Positions 63,633-64,000 of a stretch of 64,000 nucleotides of DNA are shown one piece after another. A model generated the notes under the pieces. It was given only the letters and a program-made list of their open reading frames with translations, was not told where the DNA came from and searched no databases. This DNA is from Xanthomonas sacchari (GTDB taxonomy: Bacteria > Pseudomonadota > Gammaproteobacteria > Xanthomonadales > Xanthomonadaceae): the NCBI RefSeq assembly GCF_024266585.1, contig NZ_CP100647.1, positions 499,001 through 563,000 on the forward strand, given 5' to 3'. The first letter of the stretch is position 1, and every line of letters begins with the position of its first letter. The translations under genes and the position numbers were made by a program.

Positions 63633-64000
63633 TCACTCTTCGGTGGCGGCATCCTGCGCGGCCGCATTGCGGCGCGTGTTGCGGGTGCTGGCAGCGCTGC
63701 GGCGGGCACCGGAGTTGCCGCGCTTGCTGGCGGCTTCGATGCGCTGCGCATTGCCTTCGATCGGCGCACCCTTGTCGCGCTGGCGCTTGCGGTAGATGGC
63801 ATAGCCGAGCAGGCCGATGCCCACCGCGGCGGCGGCGATGGCCACGGCCGGGTTACGGCGCACCGCGGAGCGCGCGACCTTGGTACCGGTCTTCACCGCA
63901 CCCAGCGCGGCGCCGGCCTTGAGCGCGCCCACCGCCTTGCCCGACTGCAGCCACTTGTTCGCCTGCGGGCCGAGATGCTTGAGGCTGTCGCCGGCGTGGC
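63633..64000 (-). CDS. Small membrane protein with a lysine/arginine-rich tail (5' end outside window)
   Basis: The frame is open to the right edge; the GTG at 63932 is internal, because coherent sequence (HAGDSLKHLGPQANKWLQSG) continues upstream. At least 121 residues are visible. One membrane helix (AVAIAAAAVGIGLLGYAIY) is followed by a basic, Ala-rich cytoplasmic tail ending ATEE. I do not recognise the family beyond similar xanthomonad hypothetical proteins. Confidence 0.75.
   Translation of the reverse strand, partial: HAGDSLKHLGPQANKWLQSGKAVGALKAGAALGAVKTGTKVARSAVRRNPAVAIAAAAVGIGLLGYAIYRKRQRDKGAPIEGNAQRIEAASKRGNSGARRSAASTRNTRRNAAAQDAATEE

Overview
The window is GC-rich DNA of a Xanthomonas-type gammaproteobacterium. 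The evidence is the XAC0095-family gene, the GTAG/GTCG-headed REP hairpins built on GCGGCTTCAGCCGC, the GGGATT-type intergenic repeats, and a gene order with LysR, aceB, aceA, a cNMP-GGDEF protein and a nucleotidyl cyclase as in xanthomonads. No rRNA, tRNA or CRISPR array was seen. Both ends cut through genes: an M3 peptidase on the left and a small membrane protein on the right.

Left part (1-15.5 kb): an oligopeptidase, an XAC0095-family gene behind a structured leader, then an RHS/YD-repeat protein with its own C-terminal tip and a translationally coupled AT-rich small gene (candidate immunity). Next come an orphan ORF and a remnant of an S26 signal peptidase. A metallo-beta-lactamase-fold/SDR operon diverges from a TetR regulator. 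VOC, TfoX-like and AraC genes and an alpha/beta hydrolase divergent from a LysR gene follow.

Middle part (15.5-32.5 kb): a LysR gene divergent from the glyoxylate-bypass genes aceB and aceA. The 3' end of aceA and its terminator are duplicated as a 105-bp direct repeat enclosing about 1.3 kb of foreign-looking DNA with a lipoprotein gene and a broken gene. Then comes a second-messenger pair, a cyclic-nucleotide-binding diguanylate cyclase and a membrane class III cyclase with TPRs. Facing this pair is a minimal RiPP-like cassette of a SagB-type dehydrogenase and a 78-residue NHLP/Nif11-like precursor. This cassette is the best candidate in the window for an experimentally undescribed system. 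A cupin, a SulP transporter and a DUF3182/hydrolase operon follow.

Right part (32.8-58.9 kb): a nearly complete catabolic supercluster for plant phenolics. Ferulate or p-coumarate is activated by Fcs and cleaved by Ech; the aldehyde is oxidised by an aldehyde dehydrogenase. The acids are converted by PobA or VanAB to protocatechuate, which passes through PcaHG, PcaB, PcaC, PcaD, PcaIJ and PcaF to the TCA cycle. Two outer-membrane porins, two MFS transporters and a coniferyl-alcohol-dehydrogenase-like SDR belong to it. Dedicated regulators (MarR, AraC/PobR, GntR/VanR, IclR/PcaR) are present, and plausible operators are visible. Acetyl-CoA from this pathway would need the glyoxylate bypass encoded 15 kb upstream.

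The far right (59-64 kb) has a second REP tandem array, an oxidoreductase pair, an exported methyltransferase-like protein, an RluE-type pseudouridine synthase and a partial membrane protein. All family assignments are from motif reading, without database searches.
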